Shown in pieces: positions 22,528 to 23,652 of a stretch of 23,652 nt of DNA (its first letter is position 1; every line of letters starts with the position of its first letter). Source of the stretch: Zoogloea sp035335645 (GTDB taxonomy: Bacteria > Pseudomonadota > Gammaproteobacteria > Burkholderiales > Rhodocyclaceae). The translations under genes and the position numbers were made by a program. Location of the stretch: the NCBI GenBank assembly GCA_035335645.1, contig DAOQMM010000050.1, forward strand, positions 1 through 23,652, given 5' to 3'. The notes beneath the pieces are model-generated. The model was not told the DNA's origin. It was given only the letters and a program-made list of their open reading frames with translations, and did not search any database.

Positions 22528-23652
22528 TCACGCTTCGAGCAGCACACGCAACATGCGGCGCAGCGGTTCGGCCGCGCCCCAGAGCAGTTGGTCCCCCACC
22601 GTGAAGGCCGAAAGATATTCGCCCCCCATCGCCAGCTTGCGCAGGCGGCCGACCGGAACGGTCAGGGTGCCGGTCACGGCAGTCGGCGTCAGGTCACGCA
22701 TGGAGGCTTCGCGCTGATTGGGCACCACCTTGACCCAGTCGTTGGCCGAGGCGAGCAGGCCTTCGATCTCGTCGAGGGGGATGTCCTTCTTGAGCTTGAG
22801 GGTCAGGGCCTGGCTGTGGCAGCGCATGGCGCCAATGCGCACGCAAAGGCCGTCGATGGGCACCGCCGGGCTGCCGAAGCCTTCACCGCGGCCGAGGATC
22901 TTGTTGGTCTCGACACCGCCCTTCCATTCTTCCTTGGACTGGCCGTTACCCAGATCCTTGTCGATCCAGGGAATCAGGGAGCCGGCCAGGGGGACGCCGA
23001 AGTTGGACGAGGGGAAGGCGTCGTCCCGCATGGTGCCGGCCACTTCCCGGTCGATGTCGAGGATCGCCGAGGCCGGATCGTCGAGGAGTTCCTTCACGGA
23101 GCGGTTGAGCTCGCCCATCTGGGTGAGCAGCTCGCGCATGTTCTGCGCGCCGGCACCGGAGGCGGCCTGGTAGGTCATGGAAGTGGCCCATTCGACCAGG
23201 TCACGCTGGAACAGGCCGCCCAGCGCCATCAGCATCAGGGACACGGTGCAGTTGCCGCCGATCCAGTCCTTGCCGCCCTTGGCCAGGGAGTCCTGGATGA
23301 CGTTGAGGTTGACCGGATCGAGGATGATCACGGCCTTCGGGTCCATGCGCAGCGCGGAGGCAGCGTCGATCCAGTGGCCATTCCAGCCAGCGGCGCGCAA
23401 CTGGGGGTACACCTCGTTGGTGTAGTCGCCGCCCTGGCAGGTGATGACGATGTCCATCGCCTTCAGCTCGTCGATGCTGCGGGCGTCCTTGAGCGCCGGC
23501 GCGTCCTTGCCGAAGTTGGGCGCCTTGCCGCCCGGATTGGAGGTGGTGAAGAACACCGGCTCGATCAGTGCGAAATCGTTTTCCTCACGCATGCGCTGCA
23601 TCAGGACGGAACCCACCATGCCGCGCCAGCCTACCAGACCCACTCTTTTCAT
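22528..23652 (-). CDS. asd: Aspartate-semialdehyde dehydrogenase
   Basis: 374 residues; the ATG is the last three bases of the window, so the gene is complete but its upstream region is not visible. It reduces beta-aspartyl phosphate to aspartate semialdehyde with NADPH, the branch point to lysine/diaminopimelate, threonine and methionine. The Rossmann start MKRVGLVGWRGMVGSVLMQRM is typical, and the catalytic Cys135 is in GGNCTVSLMLMALGG, the same position as in E. coli Asd. The SGAGAQNMREL motif and the C-terminal ALTLKLKKDIPLDEIE are also conserved; this is the long Gram-negative form. An efficient terminator follows. leuB commonly precedes asd in this arrangement but lies outside the window. 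Confidence 0.98.
   Translation of the reverse strand: MKRVGLVGWRGMVGSVLMQRMREENDFALIEPVFFTTSNPGGKAPNFGKDAPALKDARSIDELKAMDIVITCQGGDYTNEVYPQLRAAGWNGHWIDAASALRMDPKAVIILDPVNLNVIQDSLAKGGKDWIGGNCTVSLMLMALGGLFQRDLVEWATSMTYQAASGAGAQNMRELLTQMGELNRSVKELLDDPASAILDIDREVAGTMRDDAFPSSNFGVPLAGSLIPWIDKDLGNGQSKEEWKGGVETNKILGRGEGFGSPAVPIDGLCVRIGAMRCHSQALTLKLKKDIPLDEIEGLLASANDWVKVVPNQREASMRDLTPTAVTGTLTVPVGRLRKLAMGGEYLSAFTVGDQLLWGAAEPLRRMLRVLLEA

Overview
The window is about 23.7 kb of GC-rich, densely coding chromosomal DNA. The order asd-fimV-(membrane protein)-truA-trpF-trpB-trpA-accD-folC-dedD-cvpA-purF-metZ is the classic proteobacterial arrangement; the version with trpFBA inserted between truA and accD, and metZ after purF, is familiar from beta- and some gammaproteobacteria. 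Together with the single-domain TrpF and the dnaK-dnaJ and cysS/cyclophilin/lpxH neighbours, it suggests a free-living Gram-negative betaproteobacterium, possibly of the Rhodocyclales (Azoarcus/Thauera type). The genus is inference from gene order and protein style, not a database match.

Left part, plus strand (1-3140): the 3' end of dnaK, complete dnaJ, then a single periplasmic branched-chain-amino-acid-type binding protein with its own likely promoter and terminator. Next, on the minus strand, is cysS (3160-4542). A divergent intergenic region (4543-4784) leads into a plus-strand envelope cluster (4785-9021): a secreted TPR protein, a secreted L,D-transpeptidase-family protein (stop and start overlap as TGATG), a periplasmic cyclophilin (ppiA), a cytoplasmic cyclophilin (ppiB) and lpxH for lipid A synthesis. 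The TPR protein and the transpeptidase carry the same NTF2-like C-terminal domain, so they look like functional partners.

Right part, minus strand (9091-23652), read right to left: asd; a terminator; a likely promoter; fimV (polar LysM/TPR scaffold); a CbiQ/EcfT-like membrane protein; truA; trpF; trpB; trpA; accD; folC; dedD (SPOR domain); cvpA; purF; metZ. Most junctions from fimV to metZ are overlaps or gaps of about 50 nt or less, so this is probably one long supra-operon joining tryptophan, fatty acid, folate, purine and methionine synthesis with tRNA modification and envelope or division functions. It meets lpxH head-on at a bidirectional terminator (9021-9053).

I found no mobile element, CRISPR array, phage gene, tRNA, rRNA or defence system. 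No stretch above 300 bases lacks a gene. This is mainly a conserved housekeeping region. The points most worth a second look are the shared NTF2-like domain in the TPR/transpeptidase pair, the repeated acidic LDFDL-type motifs in FimV, the orphan EcfT-like gene, and hairpins inside the dnaK-dnaJ and trpB-trpA junctions.
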